Positions 17,816-27,686 are shown, numbered from the stretch's first letter. The stretch: 64,000 bases of DNA from Regnicoccus_A sp014224355 (GCF_050920705.1 NZ_CP154799.1:1426001-1490000), one strand, 5' to 3'. A program made the numbers and translations. Notes: generated from the letters alone by a model not told the origin.

Positions 17816-18201
17816 CCCCGGTTGTTGCCGGCAAAGGAAGCGTTGGGATTCACCTGATTGTGTGGCCAGGCATCATGGGTTGACGACACCAGTCCAGGCC
17901 AGGGGCAGGCGCCGCAGCACCAGAGAGCAACGGTACCGCCGCCGGGTGGTGTAAGCCCTGCGCAGGCTGATCTCAGCTTGTGCTGTAAGCGACTTGAGCG
18001 GCAGTCTGGCTTGAGGATGGCTGGACACCCGAGCTGAGGTCTTGAGATGGGCGGCGAGCCCCCGACCCTGGTGACCTCACATTGTGACCTCGCCGACCAT
18101 CGTCAGTTGAACAACCTGGCGAGTCGACAACGCCAAGCTTGAAATGGAATCTGTGGGTGCGAGAATCGGCCCATAAACGATTGCTTCCAGGCCGCTCTGT
18201 C
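17816..18201 (+). other. 386-base gap after the N-ATPase operon
   Basis: No gene is supported here. The stretch has several short inverted repeats (such as CCGG-TTGTTG-CCGG right after atpG) but no hairpin followed by a T-tract. It must contain the promoter of the following MscS gene, but I cannot identify -35 and -10 boxes with confidence. Confidence 0.4.
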
Positions 18202-19893
18202 ATGAACCTTCCTGCGAAAATCTGCAGACGTTTCCGCCTTCCTCAACAGGTCAGTTTTGCCCTGCTTCTCCTGCTGGCGCTGCTCCTGCTGGGATCTCCA
18301 ACGTTTCAGATTCCCATCGCTATTGCCGCCGAGACCCCCTCCCCGTCCAGCTCGACAACCGAGTGCGCGGAGAAGCCCGTATTCGTGACCCTTGACGGCC
18401 GGAATGTGCTGGAGATGCGCGCGACCACCGGCGCCCAGAACCTGGAGGACGTTGCCCGTCGTGAGTCCAGCGAACTTCTCGCGTTGGCCAAGGACAGAAC
18501 CGTCGCCGTGAATCAGATCGTTGTCCGCGACTCCCCTCCCTATGCCTTGATCGGAATCGAGGACAGCTCGGGGGAGTTTGAGCAGCTCGGAGCGGTGGAT
18601 GATCGGATGGCGGCCTGCTCCGCCAGTACCCGCATGAGGCTTGCCGAGACGTACAGGGATTCCTTGAAGACGGCCATCAGCCGTTACAGGAAGGAGAACA
18701 GTGCTCAATTCTGGCTGCGGGGCAGTGCCCTGGCCGCGTTGGTGCTGGCTGCCTATGTGGTGTGGCTTCGGGTGCAGTTCCGTCTCAACAACCGGATCCG
18801 TGACTGGTTGTCGAGCAGGGAACGGTTTGTGCTGCAGAGGTTGAGTCGGGTGGGAATCACGGCGTTGGTGGATGCGGACAGGGTGCGTCAGCTGATGCAG
18901 CTGATTCGTGTGGTGATTCATTGGACCATCCTGCTGTTGATCAGCTATCTCCTGATCCCCCTCCTGCTTGGCTTCTTCCCTCCCACCCAGGGGATCGCTG
19001 AGGGGCTGCGAGCGCAGATCCTCGGCCTGGTTGTTGCATTCCTTCAGGGGATGGTGGCCGCGATCCCTAACCTGCTGTCCATCGCGGTGATCATCGGGAT
19101 CACCATCGTGATCATCCGGATCAGCAATGCGTTTTTCAATGCGATCCGTCTTGGACGCTTGCGCATTCCAGGTTTCTACAGGGAATGGGCCAAGCCAACC
19201 TCCCGGCTGGTGGCGACCCTGGCGGTGTTGATTGCTCTTGTCGGAGCTTTCCCTTTCGTCCCAGGTTCCGGCAGCGAGGTGTTCCAGGGAGCAGGACTGT
19301 TCGTGGGTGTGCTGGCGGCTCTCGGCTCCAGTGCTGTGGCCACAAATATCATCAGCGGACTGATGCTGATCTATACCCGCGCCTTCCGCGAGGGTGATCG
19401 CATTGATATCAACGGGGTGGTTGGCGTGGTGCAGGATCGCACCCTGCTGGTCACGCGGGTGAAGACTCCTCGCAACGAACTGGTGAGCATCCCCAATGCC
19501 ACCGTGATCAGCAGCTCGGTGACCAATTTCAGCTTCTCACGCCGCGAGATCCGCCAACCAGTGGCCCTGGCCACCACGATCACCATCGGCTACGACGTGC
19601 CCTGGCGGCAGGTGCACGAGCTCATGCTCACCGCCGCCCGCAGCGTTGAGGGAATCACAGACGAGATCGAGCCGTTTGTGCTGCAGACCTCGCTCAACGA
19701 CTTCCATATCAGTTACGAACTCACGGCTTACGTGCGCGATCCAGGCACCTATCGCCAGACCCTCTCCGACCTCTTTGCGGCACTCCAGGATCACTTTGCC
19801 GAGGCCAAGGTGGAGATTCTCTCCCCCGGCTACCACGCCATCCGCAACGGCAATGCCAGCACTCTCCCCAAGCAGCCAGGGAACAATCCCTGA
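18202..19893 (+). CDS. MscS-family mechanosensitive channel, 563 aa
   Basis: A second full MscS-type channel. It has a signal peptide (basic n-region, Leu-rich core, cut near AIAA), a soluble periplasmic domain of about 130 residues, then four to five membrane helices. The pore helix (Gly/Ala-rich, 'ALGSSAVATNIISG') is near residue 370, followed by the beta domain 'GDRIDINGVVGVV' and a C-terminal domain. The ATG at 18202 is chosen because it gives a standard signal; an upstream ATG at 18139 adds 21 residues without a role. It lies just behind the sodium ATPase operon, which fits an osmotic or salt-stress setting. Confidence 0.9.
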   Translation: MNLPAKICRRFRLPQQVSFALLLLLALLLLGSPTFQIPIAIAAETPSPSSSTTECAEKPVFVTLDGRNVLEMRATTGAQNLEDVARRESSELLALAKDRTVAVNQIVVRDSPPYALIGIEDSSGEFEQLGAVDDRMAACSASTRMRLAETYRDSLKTAISRYRKENSAQFWLRGSALAALVLAAYVVWLRVQFRLNNRIRDWLSSRERFVLQRLSRVGITALVDADRVRQLMQLIRVVIHWTILLLISYLLIPLLLGFFPPTQGIAEGLRAQILGLVVAFLQGMVAAIPNLLSIAVIIGITIVIIRISNAFFNAIRLGRLRIPGFYREWAKPTSRLVATLAVLIALVGAFPFVPGSGSEVFQGAGLFVGVLAALGSSAVATNIISGLMLIYTRAFREGDRIDINGVVGVVQDRTLLVTRVKTPRNELVSIPNATVISSSVTNFSFSRREIRQPVALATTITIGYDVPWRQVHELMLTAARSVEGITDEIEPFVLQTSLNDFHISYELTAYVRDPGTYRQTLSDLFAALQDHFAEAKVEILSPGYHAIRNGNASTLPKQPGNNP

Positions 19894-19939
19894 GTACGAA
19901 CATCGGGGGGAGCAGAACCACACCAATCACGTCATGTCC

Positions 19940-21492
19940 TCATGGCTGTTCCGTGGCTGCCCCAGCACCGCTCCAGGCGATGCTGGCCAGCTCCGCCAGG
20001 TCCCGTTGCCAGCTGGCCAGGTCGTCCCGGTTCATGCGGTTCAGGTGGTCATGGCCGCAGCACCGCGCCATCACCTGCATCAACGCCACCGTGGCCCGGA
20101 AGAAACGATCCAGGCGCTGGGCGGCAGGCTCCACCTGAAGGTGGCGGCGCAGCTCTGGATCCTGGGTGGCTATCCCCGTCGGGCAGCGGTTGGTGTGGCA
20201 GATCCGGGAGCCGACGCAGCCGATGGCCTGGATTGCGGCATTGGCCAGGGCGATCCCGTCGGCCCCCAGGGCCAGCGCCTTGACGCAGTCTGCCGGGGTG
20301 CGCAGGCCGCCCGTCACGATCAGGGACACCTGTGCGCTGGCGCCGCGTCGGTCGAGATGGGCCCTGGCCCTGACAAGCGCGGGAATGGTGGGCATGGTGA
20401 TGTGATCACGGAGCAGCTGGGGGGCCCCACCTGTGCCGCCGCCGCGGCCATCGAGGATCAGATAGTCGGCCCCGGCCTCGAGAGCGAAATCGAGATCCTG
20501 CTCGATGTGCTGGGCGCTCAGCTTGAAGCCCACCGGAATGCCGCCGCTGAGCTCCCGCACCCGATCGCCGAAGCGGCGGAAATCGGCCGGGGTGCGCAGA
20601 TCTTCGAAGCTGGCGGGAGAACAGGCGGGCTGTCCTTCGGGGATGCCTCGGAGCCTGGCGATGCGGGCGGTGACCTTGGCACCGGGCAGATGACCGCCCG
20701 TGCCGGTCTTGGCCGCCTGACCAGCCTTGAAGTGAAAGGCCTGCACCCGGGAGAGAAGGTCTTCGCGATAGCCGAACATCGCCGGCGCGAGTTCGTAGAG
20801 GTAGCGGTGGTTGGCGGCCTGCTCCTCGCTCAGCATCCCCCCTCGCCGGAGCAGATGCCCGTACCGGCCAGCTCCGCGCCTGTGGCCAGGGCCCGCTTGG
20901 CCTCCTCGGAGAGGGCCCCAAAGCTCATGTCCGACACCAGAAGAGGGATCTCCAGCCGCAGCGGGCGCCGGGCCCGGGGACCGATCACCAGCTCCGTGCC
21001 CACCGGGGCGGATTCGGCCAGGGGTCGCCGCGCCAGCTGGGCCGTGAGGATCTGGATGTCATCCCAGAGGGGCAGCTGGGAGCGGGGCACCCCCATGGAC
21101 ACCACTGGCCCCTGGGCCCCCATCCACTTGAGGCCGTGCTCGGCTAGCTCGTGGATCAGCCCAAGGTTGGGCTCCTCTTCCGTCCCCTCGGTCATTCCGA
21201 CTTCAGCACTGTCTTCGTCCACGGCAAAGTCGGAGCCCACCTGGTCGGCGGGAACACGGGCATGGGTGCCGTCGCAGTAGGGAGGTGTGGCGGTCTGCTT
21301 GCAGCGACAGAGCAGAGCCTTGCCGCTTTCTTTGGCCACGAAGGCCAGGGGTGAGAAGCTGCTGCCCTTGTGGGATCCGTCGCAGAACGGCTGATCCGAG
21401 GAGCGGCCGCAGGCGCAGTAGTAGTACTCCTTTCCCTCCTCCAGGTTGACGGCGATGGGCGTACTGGCGGCAACCGTCGGTGCTGTCATCAC
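19940..21492 (-). CDS. CDGSH / FMN-binding glutamate-synthase-like fusion (frameshift as read)
   Basis: The N-terminus holds two CDGSH-type iron-sulfur motifs (C-x-C...'PFCDGSH' and C-x-C...'PYCDGTH', residues about 27-77). After a linker come the FMN-binding central domain of glutamate synthases ('SDMSFGALSEEAKRAL', 'GAELAGTGICSGEGG', 'DYLILDGRGGGTG') and a Cys-containing iron-sulfur segment ('GSRICHTNRCPTGIATQ'). There is no glutaminase domain, so it is a stand-alone synthase-like flavoprotein with unknown electron partners. The frame breaks at 20836-20841: the family reads GEGG-ML.EE there, and one more G in the G-run would join both halves into about 517 residues. See the finding on G/C runs. 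Confidence 0.85.
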
Positions 21493-22797
21493 TCGTTCTG
21501 CGGAGAATCCTGGGCCTGGGTGCCTTGGCCCATTCTGAGCGCCCTTGATGCGATCAGCTTGAGCTCACCACATCCACCCACTGACCTATTGCACCTGGCG
21601 TCAGGCCCGGCGGACGCAAGACGCCTGCTCCGGTTGGCAGGATTGAGTGAGTCTGGGTCTTCGGTCCATACAGTCTCTTCACCAGATCGATGGGTCCATC
21701 TTGCCAGGGCAGTCAGTTCGACTCCGCTTCCTTGTTCATCGACGGCAGCATTGGGGAATTGATCAAGTTGCTGCCCCTCGGTTTCAGAGACGACGGTTGG
21801 CGGAGAGAGGATGACCGCTCAAGGCATAGGCCGAGGCGAATCCCAGCAGGTCATCCAACTGCGATGGGTTGGCGATACCCGCCCCACCGGAGGCCTGAGT
21901 GCCGATCAGATCGGGCTGACCGCAAAGGCCATCAAGGACAGCGGCGAGAAAGTCGTTGCGAGACATTGCGAGACATTCCCCCATGGTCTTCGGCGTTGAG
22001 AGAAAGTTGCCCATGACGGCCACCGAAGCACCATTGGATCACTCCGGAGGAATCAGCAACAAAAACCGACGGACGATTCGCCAGTTGCCCATGGATCACT
22101 GTGGGATCAGTAGCACCAAAAAAGTGGATGGCTTCCTGGCTCGTGCAGTGGATCAGACTTGCCGCTTCGGCCAGCATTTTGAAGCGACGCAATGTACTGC
22201 TCCATGAGCAGAGCAGGGAGAGACGTGAACATGGGGCCCGTCATAGTCCAGTGAAAGCCATGGGTCTTGCAGTACAGCACGTAGGTGTCAGCCAGGACCT
22301 GGCTCAGACCCATGCAGCTGCCGCCATGCCGTCCCGTGGCCTGCGGCTCAGCTGGAATGCATGAATCGACAGGATCAGCCGAGGGGCACAAGAGTCATTG
22401 AATCTGCTGATCTGAACGGAGCGCTGCTCACATTGATACGATGAAACGGCTAAGGTGTAGTATTGAGGTCTCTCGATCAAATCGGAATGCGTTGCCTCCA
22501 GTTCTGATATCACTGGATTCGGCAGCGATATCCCTAAGCAGAAATGATCAGTGATTGAACCGTGACCGCATGCCGGCCAACATCGCTGTAGTCGCAGGCC
22601 ATCTCTGTGATTGCGCTGCGGGGCCAGCCGTCACAGCTTCATTCTCCTTCCTTGACCATCAAAGCCAAGGCGGCCTTTGCAGTCCGCCCGTGCTGTAGCG
22701 ATTGACATCTGTGAATGGCGATCCTGCCTGCTCGAAGGGCAGGCAGGGGAATGGATAGGTACTGGCTTCGATCAATCCAATCCACAAAGGAAACACC
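21493..22797. other. 1.3-kb decayed stretch
   Basis: No intact gene. It contains a Dps-like remnant on the minus strand (22194-22310, listed separately) and several short open frames on both strands that are not recognisable. Minus-strand pieces at 21784-22023 and 21932-22192 have mildly protein-like composition and could be parts of lost genes. The promoter of the CDGSH/glutamate-synthase gene should lie just above 21493, but no clear boxes are seen. Confidence 0.5.
22194..22310 (-). pseudogene. Dps/ferritin-like DNA-protection protein remnant
   Basis: About 39 codons read 'GLSQVLADTYVLYCKTHGFHW' and go on to 'TGPMF..LPALLMEQY'. This matches the start of Dps helix A and the ferroxidase-site His-x-x-x-His-Trp region of the family. 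The flanking residues in the same frame are unrelated, and the remaining roughly 110 residues of a Dps are missing. It is a gene fragment left by deletion, without function by itself. Confidence 0.65.
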
Positions 22798-23196
22798 ATG
22801 ACAGACCCAAAGCAAGACGGCGTCCACCAATGTTCAGACGTTTCTCAATGAGCAGGAACGCCAGGTCTACATCGACAAAACGCATGCCCGCCTTGATGGA
22901 TGGCTGATGTGGACAAACTCAAGGCCAGGATCAGTCAGTCGAATGCATCGGCCAAGGAAAAAGCCTTCCAGCAGATCGATCAATAACTTGAGACTCTGCA
23001 GGGGGCTCGCGATGTCGTACAGGCGAAATTCAGCGAGCTGCAGGAGGTAAGCACGGAACGATGGAGCGATCTGGTCGAGGAGTCAGAAGAGGCATTTGAT
23101 CTGCTTTTCGATCAGATCCGGGCGTTCGTGGCTGGGATCGATGACAGGGCTGGCGAGGCCACACCAACACAGCAGCAGGAGCAGAGCCAGCCATGA
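22798..23196 (+). pseudogene. broken coiled-coil protein gene
   Basis: The coding signal switches frame. After ATG at 22798 and 'MTDPKQDG', the frame shifts (about 22826) to read 'TNVQTFLNEQERQVYIDK' and 'THARLDGWL'. It then returns (about 22906) to 'DVDKLKARISQSNASAKEK', which meets a TAA at 22984-22986, and continues in frame with 'LETLQGARDVVQAKFSEL' to a TGA at 23194-23196. The joined product resembles small cyanobacterial coiled-coil proteins of the 'YI.K..A.LD.W...I..L' type, ending in a Trp-containing amphipathic helix. None of these breaks lies in a long G/C run, so this is true decay. An intact relative lies at 25848-26198. Confidence 0.6.
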
Positions 23197-23605
23197 CCCT
23201 GAGCGGTGAGTCTGTGCGGGCTCACCGCCCCAAGCTCGCCGGCCTCGGCAAGAGGAGTCGTCCCTCGGGAGTGTCTGGCAGTGCTCGATGCTTACGGCTC
23301 ACCGTGAGCAGGCTTGACGGCGTTCACCGGTGAGCTGATGGCCGACCTGCTCGAAACGGACCAGCTGTTTCGCGTCGACATGGATTATGTCGCCGGGGCT
23401 CACCCACTGGTAGTGCCGCACAGGACGTCTGGGCTCCAGATTCCTGAGCAGGCCCATCGAGGTGCTGGCGGATCAGTGGTCAGTCCAGGCCAAGTGGCGA
23501 GTCCATCAGCCCATGCCGAATAAATACGGCTTCTCAGTTGCTTTTTCCGCCAACTCTTAGGCTATTGATCCGCCTACAGGTGCCTCGTGGAGCACTGGAG
23601 ATCTG
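23197..23605 (+). other. 409-base gap with a perfect hairpin
   Basis: No credible gene. Seven bases after the coiled-coil pseudogene stop there is a perfect inverted repeat GCGGTGAG / CTCACCGC at 23203-23228 with a 10-base loop. No T-tract follows, so a rho-independent terminator is not supported. An AT-richer stretch near 23520-23560 may hold the promoter of the DUF2254 gene. Confidence 0.45.
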
Positions 23606-24946
23606 ATGCCCCCTCTTCTCTTCACCTCTGGCCTGCGGGGGCGCCTTACGTTCACCCTCAACCGCCTGCGGGAGAAGCTCTGGGCGCGGCCGCTGATGTT
23701 GTGTCTTGTTTCCCTTGTCGGGGTCGGACTGGCTCAGCTCGCTGATCAACTTTTTCCTTCTGCTCCTCTTCCCGATGTCTCGGCTGACACGCTTGAGACC
23801 CTGCTGCGGATCATCACGTCGAGCATGTTGGTAATCGCGGTCTTTGCTGCCGGTTCCATGCTCTCGGCCTATGCCTCGGCCGCCACCGTCGCTACGCCTC
23901 GTGCCTTTTCCCTTGTAGTGGCTGACGACATTTCCCAGTTCGCTCTATCCACATTCATCGGAGCGTTCATCTTTGGGATCGTGGCACTGACTGCTCTGAT
24001 CAACGGAGTCTACGGCCGTAGCGGTCGGTTGGCACTGTTTGTTCTCACAGTGACGGTCTTTGCTGTGGTGGTCCTCAGCTTCGTCACGTGGGTCGATCGC
24101 ATCGCCAGGCTTGGGCGGGTTACCAACACAATCAGCCAGGTGGAGAAGGCGGCCAGCCGAGCCCTGCTGGAGCGTGGCTGGCATCCCACGCTTCGTGCCA
24201 AGCCGGCTGTCGTCCCCTTCGCCACTCATGCAGCCTTCAGCGTGCCAATCAGGCCTCTGGAGGTAGGTTATCTCCAGAGGATCGATCTGGCTGAACTTCA
24301 GCAGACAGCTGAGTCTCTCGATCTGGAGATAGTGATCGAGACCCTGCCCGGCGCGTTCGTCACCCCCCAAGGGGTTCTGGGCCAGACGAACAGCAAAATT
24401 CTGCTGGAGAGTGGCACCACTGAACGCCTGGCAAGGTCGTTTCGAATAGGCGATCGACGCACCTTCGATGACGACCCGAGGTTTGGCTTGGTGGCGCTTT
24501 CTGAAATTGCCAGCAGGGCCCTCTCCCCGGCCGTGAATGACCCTGGCACTGCCATCCACATCATCGGTTCGTTCGTTCGTCTGCTCACTGAGTGGGCTGA
24601 GGTCTGCCGCCTGCGCAGGGAAGGACCTGACGAATCTGTGCGTTTTGAACGACTCTGGATGCACGAACTCTCGATGGAGGATCTCTTCGACGATGCCTTC
24701 CAAGCCATCGGTCGCGATGGGGCCCCCTGCTTAGAGGTTGGACTGCGGTTGCAAAAGGGGTTGTCCCTGATCAGCCTGCTGCCTGAGCCTGGCATCCGTG
24801 AAGTAGCAAGGGCCCAGGCCAGGCTCGCCCTTCATCATGCTGAGCGAGCCCTGAGGTTGGCTCAGGACGTGGAGCGGTTACGGCAGGCTGCAGGCTGGAT
24901 TCTCGTGCCGGCGAGACCCGCTGATGATCTTTCTACTGGCAGCTGA
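23606..24946 (+). CDS. DUF2254 family membrane protein
   Basis: A 446-residue protein. It has four membrane helices in the N-terminal 170 residues (about 28-50, 75-95, 115-140, 148-168), including the family segment 'SMLVIAVFAAGSMLSAYASA' and the following Ala-Thr-Pro-Arg. A soluble C-terminal part contains 'FGLVALSEIASRALSPAVNDPGTA', the strongest DUF2254 signature. The function of the family is unknown. It is monocistronic within an accessory region, and both flanks are without intact genes for several hundred bases. Confidence 0.85.
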   Translation: MPPLLFTSGLRGRLTFTLNRLREKLWARPLMLCLVSLVGVGLAQLADQLFPSAPLPDVSADTLETLLRIITSSMLVIAVFAAGSMLSAYASAATVATPRAFSLVVADDISQFALSTFIGAFIFGIVALTALINGVYGRSGRLALFVLTVTVFAVVVLSFVTWVDRIARLGRVTNTISQVEKAASRALLERGWHPTLRAKPAVVPFATHAAFSVPIRPLEVGYLQRIDLAELQQTAESLDLEIVIETLPGAFVTPQGVLGQTNSKILLESGTTERLARSFRIGDRRTFDDDPRFGLVALSEIASRALSPAVNDPGTAIHIIGSFVRLLTEWAEVCRLRREGPDESVRFERLWMHELSMEDLFDDAFQAIGRDGAPCLEVGLRLQKGLSLISLLPEPGIREVARAQARLALHHAERALRLAQDVERLRQAAGWILVPARPADDLSTGS

Positions 24947-25391
24947 ACTCACACCTGATTCCCTTATCTATCTCTTTTAAGTTAGCACCTCCATACCATG
25001 CCGGTTGGCTAGGGTGCTCGAGAAGGCTAGTGGTGAGGCTCTAAATCTACATTGGTTTAGAGCCATCTCAGTGGCTGGGTACCGCTTCAGGGGTTAGTGA
25101 TCTGCCCAGTCCAGACGAGCCAGGCCGCCTCAGCTTGGGCGTTTTGAGCAACTCTGAGGGTTGACCTGTGCCCGGGAGCCTCTGGATGGTGCCGATGGTG
25201 AAGGAATTGGGATCATGCTCTGCGTCGCCTTACTCAGTGCCGACGAGGTTTCCGCCCAAAAGGTGAAACGCGTGGATACTTCTGGCCCAGACGCCAAAGC
25301 TCATTGCTATGGGTACCCGGCTCCACCGCGCGCAGCCGACAGACAAGATTGAAAAGATCCTGAGGCGCCAATTCACCATTCCTCTGCCAGC
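24947..25391. other. 445-base gap with a perfect hairpin
   Basis: No intact gene. A perfect 9-bp inverted repeat GGCTCTAAA / TTTAGAGCC with a 10-base loop lies at 25037-25064, about 90 bases after the DUF2254 stop. No T-tract follows. Short open frames on both strands have no recognisable content. Base composition is lower in GC than in the core regions. Confidence 0.45.
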
Positions 25392-25790
25392 TCAGAGCAA
25401 CGGGCGGAACAGAGTGGTGCGGGAAGGACATGGGAGACAACGAAAATCATAAGTTTTTAATGTATGTGTATGGACGATCCTCAGGTGTGAATCTGGTCTG
25501 GGTCGACGAAGGCCACGGCGGCCGTGAGCAGTTGTGCGGCGGTGGGAGGGGACTGGGGCGGCTGGCGCCAGACTTGCGGCTGCCAGTCCACATCGAGCCA
25601 CCGAGACGCCACTGGGCAGCGCACGTTCCAGGATCCTGCGGAGGGCCTGCGTGTCTTGGCCATCGATCACGGCCTTGCTGGAGACCAGCAACCAGAAGGC
25701 CCCCCTGATCTCAGGCAGGAAGGCCTCGGTGACGGCAACCGGGCTGTCAATGGTGGGGCCGTCACGCAGCTCCTGGGAGAGATCGAACAA
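25392..25790 (-). pseudogene. frameshifted hypothetical gene
   Basis: On the minus strand the first 65 codons read like a soluble protein ('LPEIRGAFWLLVSSKAVIDG'). At about 25600 the protein-like signal moves to another frame ('RWLDVDWQPQVWRQPP' and onward to about 25484), while the original frame becomes Arg/Pro-rich. The break is not in a G/C run. I do not recognise the family. The call rests only on composition and the change of frame. Confidence 0.35.
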
Positions 25791-25847
25791 TGGGGTGTGT
25801 CGATCCGCTTGGGGCGTGCAGGGGGCAGGGCAACCCAGCGCCGCAGA

Positions 25848-26198
25848 TCAGCTCTGCTTGCTCACGAACTCGTGGAAACGCGCGGCAAGCTCCTGGAAGA
25901 AAGTGTCGCTCTGTTGAAGGAGGGAATCCCAACTGTCCTGGGTGGCCTGCTGGAGGCTCTCCAGCTGGGCACGGGCCTGATCACGGGCTTGGCGCAGCTC
26001 GGCTAACCGCTTCTCTGTTTCACCGCGAACGCTTTCGGCAGCGGTCTGCAGGCTCTGCTGCATCTGCTCGATCTGGGCGGTCCAGGCCTCGATCTGGGCC
26101 TGCTTCTTGTTGATGATCGCTTGGCGGAGCTGTTCATTGGCTTGTTGCTGATCCACTTCGTTGCTGGTGGTCGGCATCGGGGTGTTGGTGGTGGTCAT
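25848..26198 (-). CDS. small coiled-coil protein, 116 aa
   Basis: An almost entirely helical protein. After a polar, Thr-rich start, residues 20-100 form heptad-like repeats rich in Gln, Glu and Ala ('QIEAWTAQIEQMQQSL'). It ends in a Trp/Phe-containing amphipathic segment. It resembles the small cyanobacterial coiled-coil proteins sometimes compared to phasins. A GGAG site lies nine bases before the ATG at 26198. The broken gene at 22798-23196 seems to be of the same type. Confidence 0.65.
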   Translation of the reverse strand: MTTTNTPMPTTSNEVDQQQANEQLRQAIINKKQAQIEAWTAQIEQMQQSLQTAAESVRGETEKRLAELRQARDQARAQLESLQQATQDSWDSLLQQSDTFFQELAARFHEFVSKQS

Positions 26199-26669
26199 GG
26201 ATGTTTCTCCTGAAGTTGAACAACGGATGCTTCTCTGTGCATGGCTTCTCGGGGATTCCTGGAAAGCAATGCCAGGTCATCACTGGAAGGCCTCACAGCA
26301 CATTGGTTGTACGCTCCTGGAATCCAGAATATCGAGCGCTTGCATTGGCAATGCCACAGCCGTTGACAAGCGCAGATTGTCGATATGGTTCGGAAGCGAA
26401 CGGTTCATCCGTTATTCAAATTTTAACACAGAATAAGTAGTTGTCAACACCCCTGGTGGAGATCAGCGGTTTCCCGAGATGGCGAATTCTGCTCAGGCCC
26501 CTTGTCCAGAAAGGCATCTGGGCGGGACAGCCGCTCGAATCTGGTGCTTTGCGCTTTGAGGTCGCTTCTGTGGCAAGGTGAGCTTCGGCTTACGGCAACA
26601 AGCTGATTGGTGGCCAGCAGGACCGAATGCCCATGGCCACCCCTCTCAGGAGATTTGGCAGCAGGCCTG
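26199..26669. other. leader and gap upstream of the coiled-coil gene
   Basis: Apart from the promoter candidate at 26420-26447 on the minus strand, no gene or RNA structure could be supported. The part near 26390-26450 is clearly AT-richer than the chromosome around it. Confidence 0.35.
26420..26447 (-). promoter_or_regulatory. sigma70-type promoter candidate
   Basis: Reading the minus strand, a perfect TTGACA (26442-26447) is followed after 16 bases by TAAAAT (26420-26425). It points to the coiled-coil gene that starts at 26198, which would give a leader of roughly 210 bases. This is one of the clearest promoter matches in the window, but the distance to the gene is long. Confidence 0.5.
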
Positions 26670-26951
26670 TCAGGCGTTGGATCGACTGAAGCCAAAGGAA
26701 ATGCTGATCAAGCCGCTCAATTCGGAGGATGCCTGAATCATTCTTGCCAATGAGACGAATATGAGCCATCTATCCGCTGAGGCGCCGAATGCCTCCTGAT
26801 CGGCCGCACTCATCTCGGGTCCGTAGAGAGGGGCCACAGCGGCTTCAAGGCATCCGGGCAGCGGCTCGGTGAATCTGGCTACCTTCTCTTGGTCGCGTTC
26901 GATCATTGCGTGATCAGTATCCGGCCTGACTTTCCAGCGGCCCATATGCAC
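26670..26951 (-). CDS. possible hypothetical protein, 93 aa
   Basis: An open frame with a protein-like middle ('EPLPGCLEAAVAPLYGPEMS') and a hydrophobic end. No family is recognised, and it lies between decayed elements. The AT-rich stretch just upstream of 26951 could serve as a promoter. It may be a genuine small gene, a fragment, or chance. Confidence 0.25.
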   Translation of the reverse strand: MHMGRWKVRPDTDHAMIERDQEKVARFTEPLPGCLEAAVAPLYGPEMSAADQEAFGASADRWLIFVSLARMIQASSELSGLISISFGFSRSNA

Positions 26952-27090
26952 TACTTTTATCCTTTAATTCTATCATGCTTCTTGTTGTTCACCGCACCTT
27001 TATTCAAATGCATGCCCGACAAGGGGAGCGAAATGGGAGATGCCGCGCGGATCGATGAGATTGGAGTTCCCTCGATTTGCTGAGCACCGA

Positions 27091-27545
27091 TCAGGGAATC
27101 ACAGGGGTGAGTGCAGGTGCGGCGATGAGCCTCTGCTCGTCGCCGATCGGGCTGCGGTAACCGATCGTTGAATGGCGGCGCTCGCGGTTGTCGTAACACC
27201 CGACCCAGATGGCCAGATCACGCTGCAACTGCAGGAGTGTAATCAGGGCTTCTTGATTGTCATCAAGGTCGAGTTTCAATAGCAGGTTGATGAAGATGCT
27301 CTCCACCACTGTGTTGTCCCAGTAGCAACCGTTGGTAGACATGCCGTAGACGATCTCGCGTTGCCTCAGCTCCGTGGTAGTCGGTAGCCCCGGCTGGCTC
27401 CCCTGCTGACCCTGGAGCAAGGGCTGAACACCTTGCGGCTCCTGGCTTTGATCTCAGCCCGTTGCATGAGCAGGGCGACGCGATGGCAGCCGATGCGGTG
27501 CCCAGGGAATTGATCGATCACGGGAATCCTCTCGGCGGCAGCTGC
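27091..27545 (-). pseudogene. IS3-family transposase (OrfB) remnant
   Basis: The 3' part (27091 to about 27360) encodes 'STNGCYWDNTVVESIF', the segment with the last catalytic Glu of the DDE integrase core, then 'CYDNRERRHSTIGYRSP', the typical IS3 OrfB end. Upstream, in another frame at about 27430-27540, 'GHRIGCHRVALLMQRAEIKA' matches the helix that precedes the integrase core in OrfB. A frameshift and the loss of the first Asp residues make it inactive. No terminal inverted repeats were found. It lies 140 bases from a tRNA gene. Confidence 0.85.
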
Positions 27546-27648
27546 TCTTTGGCAACGTGCGTTCCGTGCTGGCGAGCAGGCACTGGCCTCGACGAACGGC
27601 TATGCCCCAGCCGCTGGGGGCCACGATGTTGCAGGAAACATTGCGCCA

Positions 27649-27678
27649 AAAACTAAAAAATCCAGGACAAGCCTGGAA
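27649..27678 (-). terminator. rho-independent terminator behind tRNA-Ala
   Basis: On the minus strand, TCCAGG-CTTGT-CCTGGA (27661-27677) is followed directly by a run of six T. It lies nine bases after the tRNA 3' end and so should end its transcript. Confidence 0.8.
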
Positions 27679-27686
27679 TTTCAGGA

